64,000 nt of DNA from an uncultured Desulfobacter sp. (GCF_963666145.1 NZ_OY762614.1:434001-498000); one strand, 5' to 3'; counted from the first letter of the stretch, positions 17,793-28,104 are shown. The notes: generated by a model not told the origin, from the letters alone. Program-made: numbers and translations.

Positions 17793-18977
17793 ATGGATGT
17801 TATTTTACATACCGGTTACGGCGGTGTGATTCTGATGGTTGTCTGTTCGTACGTCATAGCAAAATCCTGTGATGCGTTTGAGGCTGCAACAGACTACCTG
17901 GGCAGAAATCTGAACGAAGGGGTCAAAGGGGCAACCTTAAATGCCATAGGGTCGTCCATGCCCGAATTGCTGACCACCGTATTTTTTCTTATTCTAGCAG
18001 TCCCGGAAAATTTAGGTCGGGATTTTGCGGCAAGTATCGGCGGAAATGCAGGTTCCGCGATCTTTAACAGTATAATCATTCCCATGCTCGTGATCTGGGT
18101 TGTTTTAGCCATGGGCATCACCGGCGTAAAAGTATCCAAGAAAGTAGTCCTGCGGGATGGGCTGTTCCTCATAGGTGCCGAGATCATGATGCTGCTTTTA
18201 TTATCAAGCAGCTACATCACCCATTGGCATGGATGGATTTTCACCGGTTTTTACCTCATTTATCTTGCCTATACGCTCTTATCAATGAAAAACGGCGATC
18301 ATGACGCCCAGGTTGATTTTAACGGCCATGGGTCCGACGCCTGGTTTAAAAAGTACCAGTTCAAATCCCAACAAGGCATAAACCAGAGAAGTTGGATCTT
18401 ATTAATCGGTTCCACCCTGATTATGGCCGCGGCCTGTGCGGGAATTGTTGAAGGATGCAAGGGTATTGCAGACGCCTTGGAAATACACCCGCTGTTTGTT
18501 GCCTTAATCTTAGTTGCTGCGGTGAGCAGTGTGCCGGATACGATTATCTCCATTAAAGATGCAAAAAAAGGCAACTATGATGATGCGTTGTCCAATGTAC
18601 TAGGCTCAAACATATTTGATATCACCATCAGTATGGGGCTGCCCCTTGCGATTTTTCTTTTGTTCACGAACCAAAAAATCAACTTTATTGAAGCCGGTCC
18701 CACCTTTATTGATGTCCAGGTCATGCTTTTGATAGTCACCGTTGTCACGATCAGCATCTACTATTTCAGTCGAGAAATGCACCGGCTGCATGTGGGTATT
18801 TTGGGTATTCTTTATGGTGTTTTTATTCTCTATGCCATTGGTGCTGCCGATTATCTAAACGGCGGGAATTTATTTTTGGCAAAACCGGCCGGTGTATTTA
18901 TTGATTTTTTACGCCAACCCGGCGGCATCAGCGAATTTTTACAAAAAACAGCAAATGGGTTAACCGGCAGCTGGTGA
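17793..18977 (+). CDS. cation/Ca2+ exchanger family membrane protein
   Basis: This 394-residue protein has about ten transmembrane segments and the two inverted alpha-repeats of the Na+/Ca2+ exchanger superfamily: GATLNAIGSSMPELLTT near residue 45, and SSVPDTIISIKDA followed by NVLGSNIFDI near residues 245-285. A soluble loop of about 40 residues sits in the middle. It should exchange Ca2+ or another cation against Na+ or H+ at the inner membrane; the ion is not clear. AAAAAGGAG precedes the start. It converges on the HD-GYP gene with only six bases between the stops. Confidence 0.87.
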   Translation: MDVILHTGYGGVILMVVCSYVIAKSCDAFEAATDYLGRNLNEGVKGATLNAIGSSMPELLTTVFFLILAVPENLGRDFAASIGGNAGSAIFNSIIIPMLVIWVVLAMGITGVKVSKKVVLRDGLFLIGAEIMMLLLLSSSYITHWHGWIFTGFYLIYLAYTLLSMKNGDHDAQVDFNGHGSDAWFKKYQFKSQQGINQRSWILLIGSTLIMAAACAGIVEGCKGIADALEIHPLFVALILVAAVSSVPDTIISIKDAKKGNYDDALSNVLGSNIFDITISMGLPLAIFLLFTNQKINFIEAGPTFIDVQVMLLIVTVVTISIYYFSREMHRLHVGILGILYGVFILYAIGAADYLNGGNLFLAKPAGVFIDFLRQPGGISEFLQKTANGLTGSW

Positions 18978-18983
18978 TAATAA

Positions 18984-20354
18984 TCAGGTGAGATTGCCGT
19001 TTTTTAAAGTTTCCATATAGCTGAAAAAAGCCGCACCAACCCTTGGGCAAAAATGGGACTCAATGCCGTCAGAAATGATCTGGAGCGCCTCCTCCATGTG
19101 CATTCCGTCACGATATGGCCTGTCACTGGTCAATGCATCAAAGACGTCGGCAACAGCAATAATTCTTCCAATTAGAGGTATATCTTCTCCCTTGAGCCCA
19201 TTGGGATAACCTGTGCCGTCCCAGCGTTCGTGGTGTGAAGATGCTGCAATAAGCACATCATCCATGCCGGGCAGCGGTTTAAGGATATCCTGAACAACAA
19301 TGGTATGGGTTTGAATGTGCTCAAATTCGTCCTGGGTCAGTTTCCCCGGCTTGAGCAGTACATTGTCACGGACGCCGATCTTGCCTAAATCATGGAGGCT
19401 TGCGGCAATCTGAAGACGGTTCAGTTCCATATCTGAAAAACCCAATTCCCTGCCAATAGCGATAGAAAGCCGGGTAACGGATTCGGAATGGCCACTGGTG
19501 TATTTATCCCGGGCCTCCAACGCGTTGATAAGACTTGCAATGGAGCCAACAGTTAACTTTTGTTCAAGCACAAGTCGCTCTCTTTCTTCGAGCATGCGCT
19601 GGAAATGATCGGAAAGAAGCTTTTCGATGGTAACAACCAGCATGTCCACGTTAAACGGCTTAATAATAAAGGCCGTGACCCCGTCCCTAATTAGACGCCT
19701 CATCATGGGTTTATCGCCAAGGGAACTCATCACCACAATGGGAAGAAATTTATACCGGGTCATATTGAAGAGCCTGCGGCAAAGTTCATCCCCACCCATC
19801 CGGGGCATGTTCAAGTCCGTGAGTAAAATATCAGGCACAACATCATCAATAATGTCAAGGACATGCTGTCCGTCATCAGCAAGCACCACATTGAACCCAG
19901 CATCTTCAAGCCCCTGTTTGGCAACCGCCTGAATGGTTAGGCTGTCTTCGGCCACCAGGATGGTCTTATCCTTGACAAAGGTACAGGTATTCATCACGCT
20001 TTCAATGCGTGGAATAAGCTCTTTGTTTGCCAGGCGTTTGGGTACATATGCGTCTGCCCCGACCTTGAAACCGTTTTCAATATCGATGTCTGTATCCAAA
20101 GAGCTTAGAACAATTACCGGAATATGTGCGGTTTCCGGATTGGACTTAATCCATTGGCAAAAGTCCAATCCGGACATGTTCGGCATATCCACATCCGTAA
20201 TAACAAGATCAAAAGGTTCTGATCTAAGGGCTTCCTGACCTTGAAATCCGTCGGACGCCGTTACCGTATGAATCCCTGCAGGACTCAACAATGCTTTCAC
20301 CGCAAAAAGAGCCGACTTTGAATCGTCAACAATCAGCACTTTGGCTTTTTTCAT
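18984..20354 (-). CDS. response regulator with two REC domains and an HD-GYP output domain
   Basis: Two receiver domains come first, with phospho-acceptor D54 (VITDVDMP) in the first and TDLNMPRMGG in the second. A short coiled linker leads to an HD-GYP domain with HDLGKIGV and HHERWDGTGYP, so it should hydrolyse cyclic di-GMP. I chose the ATG at 20354, which follows GGGGCTGGATC and gives 456 residues. A TTG at 20402 would extend it over the upstream stop. It is the last gene of the PrkA/YeaH/SpoVR operon, 44 bases after the second prkA-like gene, and may pass a phosphorelay signal into this stress module. Confidence 0.9.
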   Translation of the reverse strand: MKKAKVLIVDDSKSALFAVKALLSPAGIHTVTASDGFQGQEALRSEPFDLVITDVDMPNMSGLDFCQWIKSNPETAHIPVIVLSSLDTDIDIENGFKVGADAYVPKRLANKELIPRIESVMNTCTFVKDKTILVAEDSLTIQAVAKQGLEDAGFNVVLADDGQHVLDIIDDVVPDILLTDLNMPRMGGDELCRRLFNMTRYKFLPIVVMSSLGDKPMMRRLIRDGVTAFIIKPFNVDMLVVTIEKLLSDHFQRMLEERERLVLEQKLTVGSIASLINALEARDKYTSGHSESVTRLSIAIGRELGFSDMELNRLQIAASLHDLGKIGVRDNVLLKPGKLTQDEFEHIQTHTIVVQDILKPLPGMDDVLIAASSHHERWDGTGYPNGLKGEDIPLIGRIIAVADVFDALTSDRPYRDGMHMEEALQIISDGIESHFCPRVGAAFFSYMETLKNGNLT

Positions 20355-20398
20355 GATCCAGCCCCAATTTTTTTTATATTCAATAAAATGCGTGGCAA

Positions 20399-22729
20399 TC
20401 AAGTATCCTTGAATTTATTAGCCAAATCATTATCAATCACATAAATGCAGATCTCATTGGCGCCCTGCTGTGAGTACTCAAATTTACTGACCAAATTATC
20501 AATAAGAAATGTCACATCTCTTTTAATGCGTTTGTCATGGGTTTTAAAATCTTCGGTATCAAAATCCTTTATGGCCTGCCTGAAATTTACATTATCAATG
20601 AAGGGTTCCAGCACTCGTTTTTTCAAATTATGTACATAGCGTTCATGAAGGCTTTGAAACAGCCGGGTCTGCTCAATGTTCTTTCCTTCAATCATTATTT
20701 CATGGGAAAGCGTAAATCCCGTATATTGCTTTAATACGTCCATACGCATTTCCTGGCGCCGTTTTTCATCGGCACTTTCAGACAAAAGCCTGATTTCAAT
20801 GGTTTCAAGAAATGCTTCGGTGACATGAAGCTCTTCTTTGGTAAAAATACAGTCCACCACCGAGCCGATTTCATTGGTCACTGCCGAGATATAATTTTTG
20901 ATATCCTTGGCGATTTGCTCCTCATTATAATAGTATAGGCACTCTTTTACCTGCTGAAGAATGGAATAGTCATACATTCTTAAAATCGAAGACAAAAAAC
21001 CCTGGGGAATCATCTGGCGTATGGGCTCTTCAAGTTTATTGAAAAACGAACATAGGTCAGGCATGCTGATAAGCCTGTCTTCCTTGACAAATTTTGAGTA
21101 AAACCGGTCAAAAATTTTAATGGAATCCCGGCCGGATAATCCCTTTTTTCCATACTCTTCGGACTCGACAATGATTTTTTTCATCATCTTTTTATCAAGG
21201 GCCTTTGTATCCTCGTCATCAAGCCAGGTAGGAATGCTGCCTCTGAAAATCTCCATGAGCAGCAGGATAAGCCCCTCATCGCAGAAGTTCAGGTATTTTT
21301 TCGGATCTTTTATCCATTGTTCCAAAGCAATGGATTTTTTTCCGATCCGGGTGCAGATGATGATCCTTGCAAAATTTTCAAGCACCATCGGCAAAAAGCC
21401 GCTTTCAACATGGCGGCCAAAAATGTTCAAATAGATTTTAACCTCTGTGGTCACATCAAGGACGTATGGGATATCGATATACTGGATACGATCTTCAAAA
21501 GAGGGAAAATCTTTAAGATTTTGCTTATCCTCGGGATTCATGAGGGCAAAAAACAGGGCCTCCACATGCTCCTCCACATTCTCGACCTTGTGAATGGCCT
21601 CTGAAATAATATTGTGAAGCTCCACCATGCGCTCCACATTGTGGGACTTAATATCCATCAGTGCATAAATGCCGTTATGGATTTTTGCGTAGGAGGAATA
21701 AATATAATTAATAACGTTGGAATCCTGAAACAGTGCATTTATCCGGCCCTGGAGCATCTGGTTGAGAATAACGTTTCTGCGAAGCGGTCTGTCCCCGGGG
21801 TTGAAAACAGAGATTCCGTTGCCCAGCCTGCGGTTAAAATAATAGGGCCTGGCATAGAGCATCTCAAACACCTTGGCAGGTTTGCCTAAGCGTTCCAAAA
21901 GGCTTTGATAAATGGAAGCGCAAACCGTGCAGACCTCATCTTTAAATACCCATTCATACTGCTTCTCCGTGAACAGCTTCCATTTAAATTCATCGTTTTT
22001 GATCAATTCGTCCAGGACAGCGCGTCTCTGTTCTTTGGGAATGACCAGGAAGGGATTGTCATGACACAGACAGGGGATTTCAATAAATTCGGGCTCAGGC
22101 CCCTCAAAGGCCATCTGATTTGGATCCGTCCCTGGCTTTGCTTCGATGGAATCACTGTCAATATACTGGATCAATTTTTCAAAGGAAGATAAACGCATCA
22201 AAGAGGGTTCAGGCCCCTTAAGCTTCTTAACATCCAGACGCCATACCACTTCGTAACGCAAACCCTCTTGGGTATTGGCATACTGTTCAAATTTTTCTAG
22301 AAGATTATTTAAAAACGTAGATTTTCCACATCCGTGGGGACCGTAAAATACATAGATCCGGTTCTGCTGGTTCCCGTGGCGCAGATAATCCATCTGTTTC
22401 ATAAACCTGTTGGTAAACAGCATATCCGGAAAATAGGGCGTATCGGATCCTTCCATGAAAAGGGTGCCGGTATCATATTGGGTAACGGCAGAATGATCTA
22501 TATCGTTTTCAATTTCAGTGACATGCTTTTTAATCATGTCATGAAAGGACTGAAAAATGTTTCTTAAAATACCGGAGGGATTGGCATTTAACAGCCGTAA
22601 AAATTCCTGGAAAGCGACGGGCTTGTGCCGCTGGTAATCCTTAATGTTCTGATCTAAAAAATCCAGGGCCTGGATTACGGACCCAGCTGCATCGGAATCC
22701 ACAGAACTGGTTTTGGTATCCATGGTCAT
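20399..22729 (-). CDS. second, divergent PrkA-like AAA+ serine kinase family protein
   Basis: This 776-residue protein has a Walker A motif GPHGCGKST near residue 130, an AAA+ region and the long helical C-terminal half of the PrkA family. It is longer and clearly different from the canonical PrkA encoded upstream at 25716-27779. The early part includes TNRFMKQMDYLRHG ahead of the P-loop. The ATG overlaps the spoVR TGA (ATGA) and GGGAGG lies just before it, so it is translationally coupled to spoVR. Kinase activity cannot be judged from the sequence. Confidence 0.82.
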   Translation of the reverse strand: MTMDTKTSSVDSDAAGSVIQALDFLDQNIKDYQRHKPVAFQEFLRLLNANPSGILRNIFQSFHDMIKKHVTEIENDIDHSAVTQYDTGTLFMEGSDTPYFPDMLFTNRFMKQMDYLRHGNQQNRIYVFYGPHGCGKSTFLNNLLEKFEQYANTQEGLRYEVVWRLDVKKLKGPEPSLMRLSSFEKLIQYIDSDSIEAKPGTDPNQMAFEGPEPEFIEIPCLCHDNPFLVIPKEQRRAVLDELIKNDEFKWKLFTEKQYEWVFKDEVCTVCASIYQSLLERLGKPAKVFEMLYARPYYFNRRLGNGISVFNPGDRPLRRNVILNQMLQGRINALFQDSNVINYIYSSYAKIHNGIYALMDIKSHNVERMVELHNIISEAIHKVENVEEHVEALFFALMNPEDKQNLKDFPSFEDRIQYIDIPYVLDVTTEVKIYLNIFGRHVESGFLPMVLENFARIIICTRIGKKSIALEQWIKDPKKYLNFCDEGLILLLMEIFRGSIPTWLDDEDTKALDKKMMKKIIVESEEYGKKGLSGRDSIKIFDRFYSKFVKEDRLISMPDLCSFFNKLEEPIRQMIPQGFLSSILRMYDYSILQQVKECLYYYNEEQIAKDIKNYISAVTNEIGSVVDCIFTKEELHVTEAFLETIEIRLLSESADEKRRQEMRMDVLKQYTGFTLSHEIMIEGKNIEQTRLFQSLHERYVHNLKKRVLEPFIDNVNFRQAIKDFDTEDFKTHDKRIKRDVTFLIDNLVSKFEYSQQGANEICIYVIDNDLANKFKDT

Positions 22730-24390
22730 GCCACCTCCCGTCTGTTTAATTTCCGTTTATCCATTATGTAACATACCCGCTGCCACTTAATTATTTCACG
22801 CATCACGGGTGCCGCCTGGGTCCCGCCCCCCCCTGCCGATGGGTCCAGAAAATGGGTCGGCGGTGCCTTTTCCTGTTCTTTTCCGACAGGAATGCTGGTT
22901 TCAAGGTACACCGGGCCACCCCATAAAAACTCAATACCGATCATGGTATTTTCAATGAAATCTGCTTTAAGGGGCTTGTCTTCAAATTCATGGACAAGGT
23001 AGAGATGGCCGCTTTGGGTTTTTTCTTCATTAATGCGTATCACCGGTGGATGATACAGGGTGTCGATGACCATATTTTTATAATCTTGGGCTCTTTTTGA
23101 TTTGATGTAATACTGCCAGGTCATGCGCTCTCTGTTAAATCGCTTGCCTGTGACAAACAGCTTGTAATGGTCTAAAAATTCCTGGTCCACAAATGTATTG
23201 ATAAAGGTGAAATCATTCATATTCTCCCGGACTTTAAAAATAAAATCATGGCCGTCCTTTTTTCCTTTATCGAAGTCTTTCCTGTTTTTTTCATCTTTAA
23301 GGCGGAAATACTCAAGGGAATAGCAGCCTCTGTCCTGCATATTTTCAATATGTTCAAACAGGCGCAGTCCCAGGGCATAAGGGTTGAATCCAACCTTGGG
23401 CAGGGATGTCACCATGGCATTGACCTTTGCAAAATCCGCTTCATGGCCACGGATGCGTTCATCTTTCATGAACAGATATTCGTGCCAGTAACTGGCCCAC
23501 CCTTCATTCATAATTTTTGTGCGGATCTGGGGCTGAAAGTACAATGAGGTATCGCGCACAATCTGGATCACCGATTTCATCCACTGGTTCTCCTGGGCCC
23601 GCAAAAAAGGCGAATGCCGGATAATATACTCCATAATGTCCAGGACAGGCTTTTGCTTGCCCGTTTTCACCTTTTGATACATCTGTTCAAACTCAGGATA
23701 CTGGGAAAGGACCGGTTCAAAAAATTGGGCAATGTTACCTTTACACTGATTAAACCTTTCAATTTCCTTAAGATAGGTATGGTGGGACACTTTTTTTACT
23801 TTCTGCAAAAAAACATCAAAATAGTAATCCTGCCTGGATAGCCTTACAGCCGGCTGATTACGGGTCCTCAATATACCGTCCAGGGCTTTGTGATAGCCCA
23901 CCAGGTTGTCCATCCCCCGGGCAAACTCAATCACATAATCCACCCAGCGCCTGCCTTTTTCGCTTCTGAGCTGCGTAATCAGGCGCTTATCGGCAAGGGC
24001 TTGACCGGTCAGATCAATGTCCCAGGTATTTACAAAAAATAAATTATTCTGAAAAAAATCAATGTGGGCCAGCACATGATAAAAAATCATCACATTGAGC
24101 CAGTCCGGGTTATTATCGTTGTAATAGGAAATGGCCGGCCGGGTGTTGATCACCGTTTCATAAGGATTGGAAGGATACGCTTCATACATGCCTTTTCCAG
24201 ATAACACCCTGACATCATGAACCCAGTAGTCATAGAGGGTGGGAATCATGATCTTGGGTGACAACTCAATCATGTCCCGGTTGGTAACGATATATTCAAG
24301 GGTCTCATCATCAAATTTCAGGCCTTCATCCCTGGCTCTGACCTTGCACTCTTCCATAATTTTTTTAACATGCTGACTGACAAGTTCCAT
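22726..24390 (-). CDS. SpoVR/YcgB family protein
   Basis: This 554-residue protein belongs to the SpoVR/YcgB family, named for a Bacillus spore-cortex gene and widespread in non-sporulating bacteria. The family signature is visible as TLYDYWVHDVRV, NEGWASYWHEYLF and NPYALGLRLFEHI. The His- and Glu-rich segments look metal-binding. In enterobacteria ycgB is co-regulated with yeaG-yeaH under starvation, and here all the homologues share an operon. Its biochemical function is not known. Confidence 0.92.
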   Translation of the reverse strand: MELVSQHVKKIMEECKVRARDEGLKFDDETLEYIVTNRDMIELSPKIMIPTLYDYWVHDVRVLSGKGMYEAYPSNPYETVINTRPAISYYNDNNPDWLNVMIFYHVLAHIDFFQNNLFFVNTWDIDLTGQALADKRLITQLRSEKGRRWVDYVIEFARGMDNLVGYHKALDGILRTRNQPAVRLSRQDYYFDVFLQKVKKVSHHTYLKEIERFNQCKGNIAQFFEPVLSQYPEFEQMYQKVKTGKQKPVLDIMEYIIRHSPFLRAQENQWMKSVIQIVRDTSLYFQPQIRTKIMNEGWASYWHEYLFMKDERIRGHEADFAKVNAMVTSLPKVGFNPYALGLRLFEHIENMQDRGCYSLEYFRLKDEKNRKDFDKGKKDGHDFIFKVRENMNDFTFINTFVDQEFLDHYKLFVTGKRFNRERMTWQYYIKSKRAQDYKNMVIDTLYHPPVIRINEEKTQSGHLYLVHEFEDKPLKADFIENTMIGIEFLWGGPVYLETSIPVGKEQEKAPPTHFLDPSAGGGGTQAAPVMREIIKWQRVCYIMDKRKLNRREVA

Positions 24391-24424
24391 CGGGCCCTGC
24401 CTTTCTTTTTTTCCGGCACTATTT

Positions 24425-25606
24425 TTAAGAGATCAGATTTTTAATTCCCTGAATAATCCGGGTATCATCCACATCTTCGTGCATGACATCCATCTTGATA
24501 TGCTGCCTGCGTTTTTCAAGTATCTTGGAGTTTCTCAGGTACTTTTCAACTTCAGTCTGCCCTGATCCCACATAGGAATGCTCAACAATGGAGATACCTA
24601 TCCGGGAAACATAGCGCATCATTTTTTCTATTTCTTTCAAGGTGTTGACGCCGTCCTTATCCCAGTCATCGCCGTCTGTCCCATGAAACACATAGATGTT
24701 GTAGTCCCGGTCCAGGCTCTCTTTCTCCACGATTTGATTGACGAGCTCAAAGGCGGTGTAGACCTTGGTTCCCCCGGCTACTTTATAAGAATGGTATTTA
24801 TAAAAATCTTCAACTTCCCTTGCCTGGGTGTCATGGAGAATAAAACGGGTTTCCACCTGTCTGTCATATTGATACAGCAGCCACGAATAGAGCATCACAT
24901 GCTGGGAAACCACGGTTTCGGTGACCTTACCGCCCATGGAGCCTGAATAATCCCTTAAAAAAAAGACCATGGCCTGGGATTCATACTCTTTTTCCCGGGA
25001 CAAAATTCTGTAAACAAGATCCCGGGGGGAAATGATGAACCGGCCCGGATCTATGTCATTGATATCCGGAATTCTGCCCAGGGCGATGTTGGTCTGGACG
25101 ATCTGCTTTAATGTTGCTTTTTTATCCAGGATCTGGCCCATGCCCCGATGTTTATCCGTCAGGTCATAGGTATAGCGGGACAGGGCCCGCCGTTTGCCTT
25201 TATCCTGGAGGTTAGGCAACTGGAAGTCCTGGGAAAGCACCTTACCCAGTTCATAGGCATTGGATTCGAACTCGTGTTCGCCCCCCTGGCCTTCACCTTG
25301 CCCCTCGCCGGCACCTTGGCCCTCGCCCTCACCTTCCCCATCGTCCGGACGTACGGGCTGTTCGCCGATGATATCGCCCTCTTCTCCCTCTCCGGTGCCG
25401 CTGGAAGGCTCTCCTTCTCCGGTTGAGGGGTCAAAGGAAGGCTCGTCGTGCACGAACTTTTCTTCCACGGTGGTGGGCACGACAATAATTTTTTCTTTGC
25501 CCCCGGTAGCTGGTTTGACTATGCGACCGATGCGGATTTTACGCTTGAATCCGTCCTCTTCGCGCTGGCGGTCCCGTTCCAATAATTCATCAAGGGTTAC
25601 TACCAT
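24425..25606 (-). CDS. YeaH/YhbH family (DUF444) VWA-like protein
   Basis: This 393-residue DUF444 protein is the usual partner of PrkA/YeaG. An N-terminal domain is followed by a low-complexity Gly/Glu/Gln linker at about residues 80-113 (repeated GEGEGQG units), then a von Willebrand A-like domain with FLRDYSGSMGG, a MIDAS-like DxSxS motif. The family is linked to stress and nitrogen-starvation responses in enterobacteria. AGGGGAAGCAC precedes the ATG. It lies between prkA and spoVR. Confidence 0.9.
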   Translation of the reverse strand: MVVTLDELLERDRQREEDGFKRKIRIGRIVKPATGGKEKIIVVPTTVEEKFVHDEPSFDPSTGEGEPSSGTGEGEEGDIIGEQPVRPDDGEGEGEGQGAGEGQGEGQGGEHEFESNAYELGKVLSQDFQLPNLQDKGKRRALSRYTYDLTDKHRGMGQILDKKATLKQIVQTNIALGRIPDINDIDPGRFIISPRDLVYRILSREKEYESQAMVFFLRDYSGSMGGKVTETVVSQHVMLYSWLLYQYDRQVETRFILHDTQAREVEDFYKYHSYKVAGGTKVYTAFELVNQIVEKESLDRDYNIYVFHGTDGDDWDKDGVNTLKEIEKMMRYVSRIGISIVEHSYVGSGQTEVEKYLRNSKILEKRRQHIKMDVMHEDVDDTRIIQGIKNLIS

Positions 25607-25715
25607 GTGCTTCCCCTTTGCTGTGTGTGTTTTGCCATGTGAGCCGTTACCAAGTGTACGAACAAAATTTGCGTATTTGAACGAAAAATTATCCCTCTTA
25701 CGGGCTGTTCAAGCA

Positions 25716-27779
25716 CTATTTGTCATCTTCCTGGCTGCAGAAATACTCTATGGTCTTTTGGGCACAAGTCGGGCAGTATCCAAGCTTCTGGTCCATGGTA
25801 TAAATCATTCTTTCGTACAGTTTCTGGTTCTCTTCATTGGTACGGTTGGCCAGCGCCCCGATCAAGGAGCCGGCGCCAGCGATATCGGATTTGAGCCGGA
25901 CATCGGTGATGGCTTTGACCAGTTCCAGATTGTCCATGAAGTCATAATTGGCATCCACAGACAATTTCTGGCCATATATCTTTCTAATGGAGTTTCTAAA
26001 GGAGGCCCGTTGCTCTTCGGTTTTAAGTCCCAAACGTTCTTCCACATTTTTAATATAGCGTTCATCAATTTTAAGGGCCCGAAGTTCACCGGTCTGGGGA
26101 TCTTTGTACTTCCACATCATATCAGGCCCCAGGTGCTCGGCATCCACACCAATGATCATGTTGACATAGTTAAGTACGTCCTTCTTGATGGCCAGAGGCT
26201 CATCCATATAGGCGTTGAACATCTCTGTCATGATGCGTTCCCGGTAAAGGCCTCTTGCGATCTTCAAATCTTCCTTAAACTTGGCCCGGTCGGCAGGTTC
26301 CTGGACATAATCAAGCACCACCCGATCCAGGGCGTTGAAAATATCCAAGGCAAACATACACTTGCCGTCGTTGGTTTCAGAAGATTCCAAAAGCAGCTGA
26401 ACGGCCCGGCCCAGGTTTCTTTGACCCATCCCTTTCTGGCCGAACCGTTTGGTGATGTCCGTATCCTGGTTGAGCTGATCTATGAGTTCGGCCAGGGTTT
26501 TAAGGCTTTTTTCACCGGCCACCTCACCTGCGGCAAGCTTCATGGTCTCAACCGGGGTGAGTTTGTCGGACCGGGGCAGCCGGGTGAGCACCACGGCAAC
26601 GGATGCGGCATAATTCAAGTTTGGATCCTGGTGAAGCACTTCCTGGTCCAGGGAGCGCTTGACATCAGTGCCGATGGCATATTCGGTCAGGGTTTTCTGG
26701 ATCTTGTAATCGGTATTATGTGCCACATAGCAGATCCTACAGCGGTCAACAATGGGCGCCTCTTCACGTTCCATCAAAAAGGTGTTGAACTCGGAGTTGT
26801 TTGAGGTGGCGATGATCAGGGTGTCAATGGGCCATTTAAACCCATCCAATTCAATCATGCGGTTCTGGATTACACCCAGATAGACCTGCACCAAGTCCTT
26901 TTTATTTTTGTAAATTTCGTCGGAAAAATGAATACCGCCACCGGCCACCCGGGCCAAAGCCCCCCGGCGCAGGTCAAACCGGTAGGGATTGTTGGAATCG
27001 GGAATATGCAGCAGGCGCTGGATGGACTCTTCACCCATAAGATCCACAGCAGAAGATGTGATTTTATCCTTGGCCGGATATTTGCCGGTAATGGTACCAA
27101 GACTTTCGGTTAACGGTACCGGAGCAATTTCAATGAAATCCATCATTTGGGCAGGGGCATCATTGCAATGTTCCCGGATCTGATCCCATATGTAGGCCGA
27201 ACAGGCACCCAAGGGCCGATACTGTTCATAAAGGCTTTCGATCTCCTTATCTTTGAATTTAAACGCCTTGGACAGATAACTCATGGAGTCCGCTTTGTTC
27301 CCCTTAAAGCTCATGGCAAGAATCATGGGATCCTCATAAGTCTGGGACTCAATTACATTGATCTTTCCATACCCACCTATCTTGTCAAGATTCTTAAAGC
27401 GAAACGTATACTTCATGTTCGTGGGGATAGCTAAAAACTCCCGGTACCGGGCACACAGGTATTCAACGAAAAAGGTTTTTCCATTTCCCGGTTCCCCCAC
27501 CAGAACAAACGCCATCTCCCTGGAGGACCCGCCCTCGGAGGCATCTTTGACAAAAGAGACAAAGGAGTTGATTTCGTCGTACATACCCACCAGATGTCTT
27601 TTGCCCTGGCTGAACAAGTCAAACTGATAAGTCGTCTTTCCCTTAACCGTGACTTTGCGAATACCTGCGTCCAGAATCATACGGGAGACCCCCTGGAATG
27701 CATCCTCAAATACCCGGGTCCCCTTTTTAACGGCTTCGACGTGATGGTTAAAGCTCTTAGGATCTGTTGTTGTGGCCAT
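25716..27779 (-). CDS. prkA: PrkA family AAA+ serine protein kinase
   Basis: This is the canonical PrkA/YeaG homologue. The AAA+ domain has Walker A GEPGNGKTFF near residue 105 and a second-region GGGIHFSDEI. The PrkA C-terminal domain follows, ending in a CPTCAQK motif. I chose the ATG at 27779, giving 687 residues, because GGAGGG lies five bases upstream. PrkA proteins act under starvation and stress with YeaH. It is the first gene of a five-gene operon: prkA, yeaH, spoVR, second prkA, HD-GYP regulator. Confidence 0.92.
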   Translation of the reverse strand: MATTTDPKSFNHHVEAVKKGTRVFEDAFQGVSRMILDAGIRKVTVKGKTTYQFDLFSQGKRHLVGMYDEINSFVSFVKDASEGGSSREMAFVLVGEPGNGKTFFVEYLCARYREFLAIPTNMKYTFRFKNLDKIGGYGKINVIESQTYEDPMILAMSFKGNKADSMSYLSKAFKFKDKEIESLYEQYRPLGACSAYIWDQIREHCNDAPAQMMDFIEIAPVPLTESLGTITGKYPAKDKITSSAVDLMGEESIQRLLHIPDSNNPYRFDLRRGALARVAGGGIHFSDEIYKNKKDLVQVYLGVIQNRMIELDGFKWPIDTLIIATSNNSEFNTFLMEREEAPIVDRCRICYVAHNTDYKIQKTLTEYAIGTDVKRSLDQEVLHQDPNLNYAASVAVVLTRLPRSDKLTPVETMKLAAGEVAGEKSLKTLAELIDQLNQDTDITKRFGQKGMGQRNLGRAVQLLLESSETNDGKCMFALDIFNALDRVVLDYVQEPADRAKFKEDLKIARGLYRERIMTEMFNAYMDEPLAIKKDVLNYVNMIIGVDAEHLGPDMMWKYKDPQTGELRALKIDERYIKNVEERLGLKTEEQRASFRNSIRKIYGQKLSVDANYDFMDNLELVKAITDVRLKSDIAGAGSLIGALANRTNEENQKLYERMIYTMDQKLGYCPTCAQKTIEYFCSQEDDK

Positions 27780-28104
27780 TTTACCCTCCATGGGCAGCAA
27801 AGGCGGCAAGTGCTGCCAAATCTTTGGTTGGAATTAGTTAAGTTCTTCTCCGGGTGGAAAGATCATGGGGTTTAGCGTCCCGGAAAATGAAAATATCGAG
27901 CAAGCGTTTTTGTCAAATTTGAAAATTGGCGCTTTTTTATATCTTAAAACAGAGTTTACTTATACAAAAATATATCAAGCGAAAAAAAAGGTGTCAAATA
28001 CTATCGTCACCTTATTCGCCTTTACTATAAACGCTTTTGGTATCCTGAATTTTGTGGTAACAATAAAAGACAAACTTAATCAACTGTCGCAAATGAGGGA
28101 AATA
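27780..28104. other. divergent promoter region between prkA and the repeat protein gene
   Basis: About 325 bases separate two divergent starts. The half next to the plus-strand gene is AT-rich. The frame of that gene stays open through most of it but lacks coding character. I see no clear sigma54 pair and no definite operator. Both genes could share control from here. Confidence 0.45.

Noticed and set aside
25260..25345. Repetitive DNA that could be taken for a tandem repeat element
   Set aside because: It encodes the Gly/Glu/Gln low-complexity linker of YeaH, so the repetition is explained by the protein.
25260..26804. 514-codon plus-strand open frame
   Set aside because: It lies opposite yeaH and prkA; its Ser/Pro-rich start is the reverse complement of the Gly/Glu linker of YeaH.
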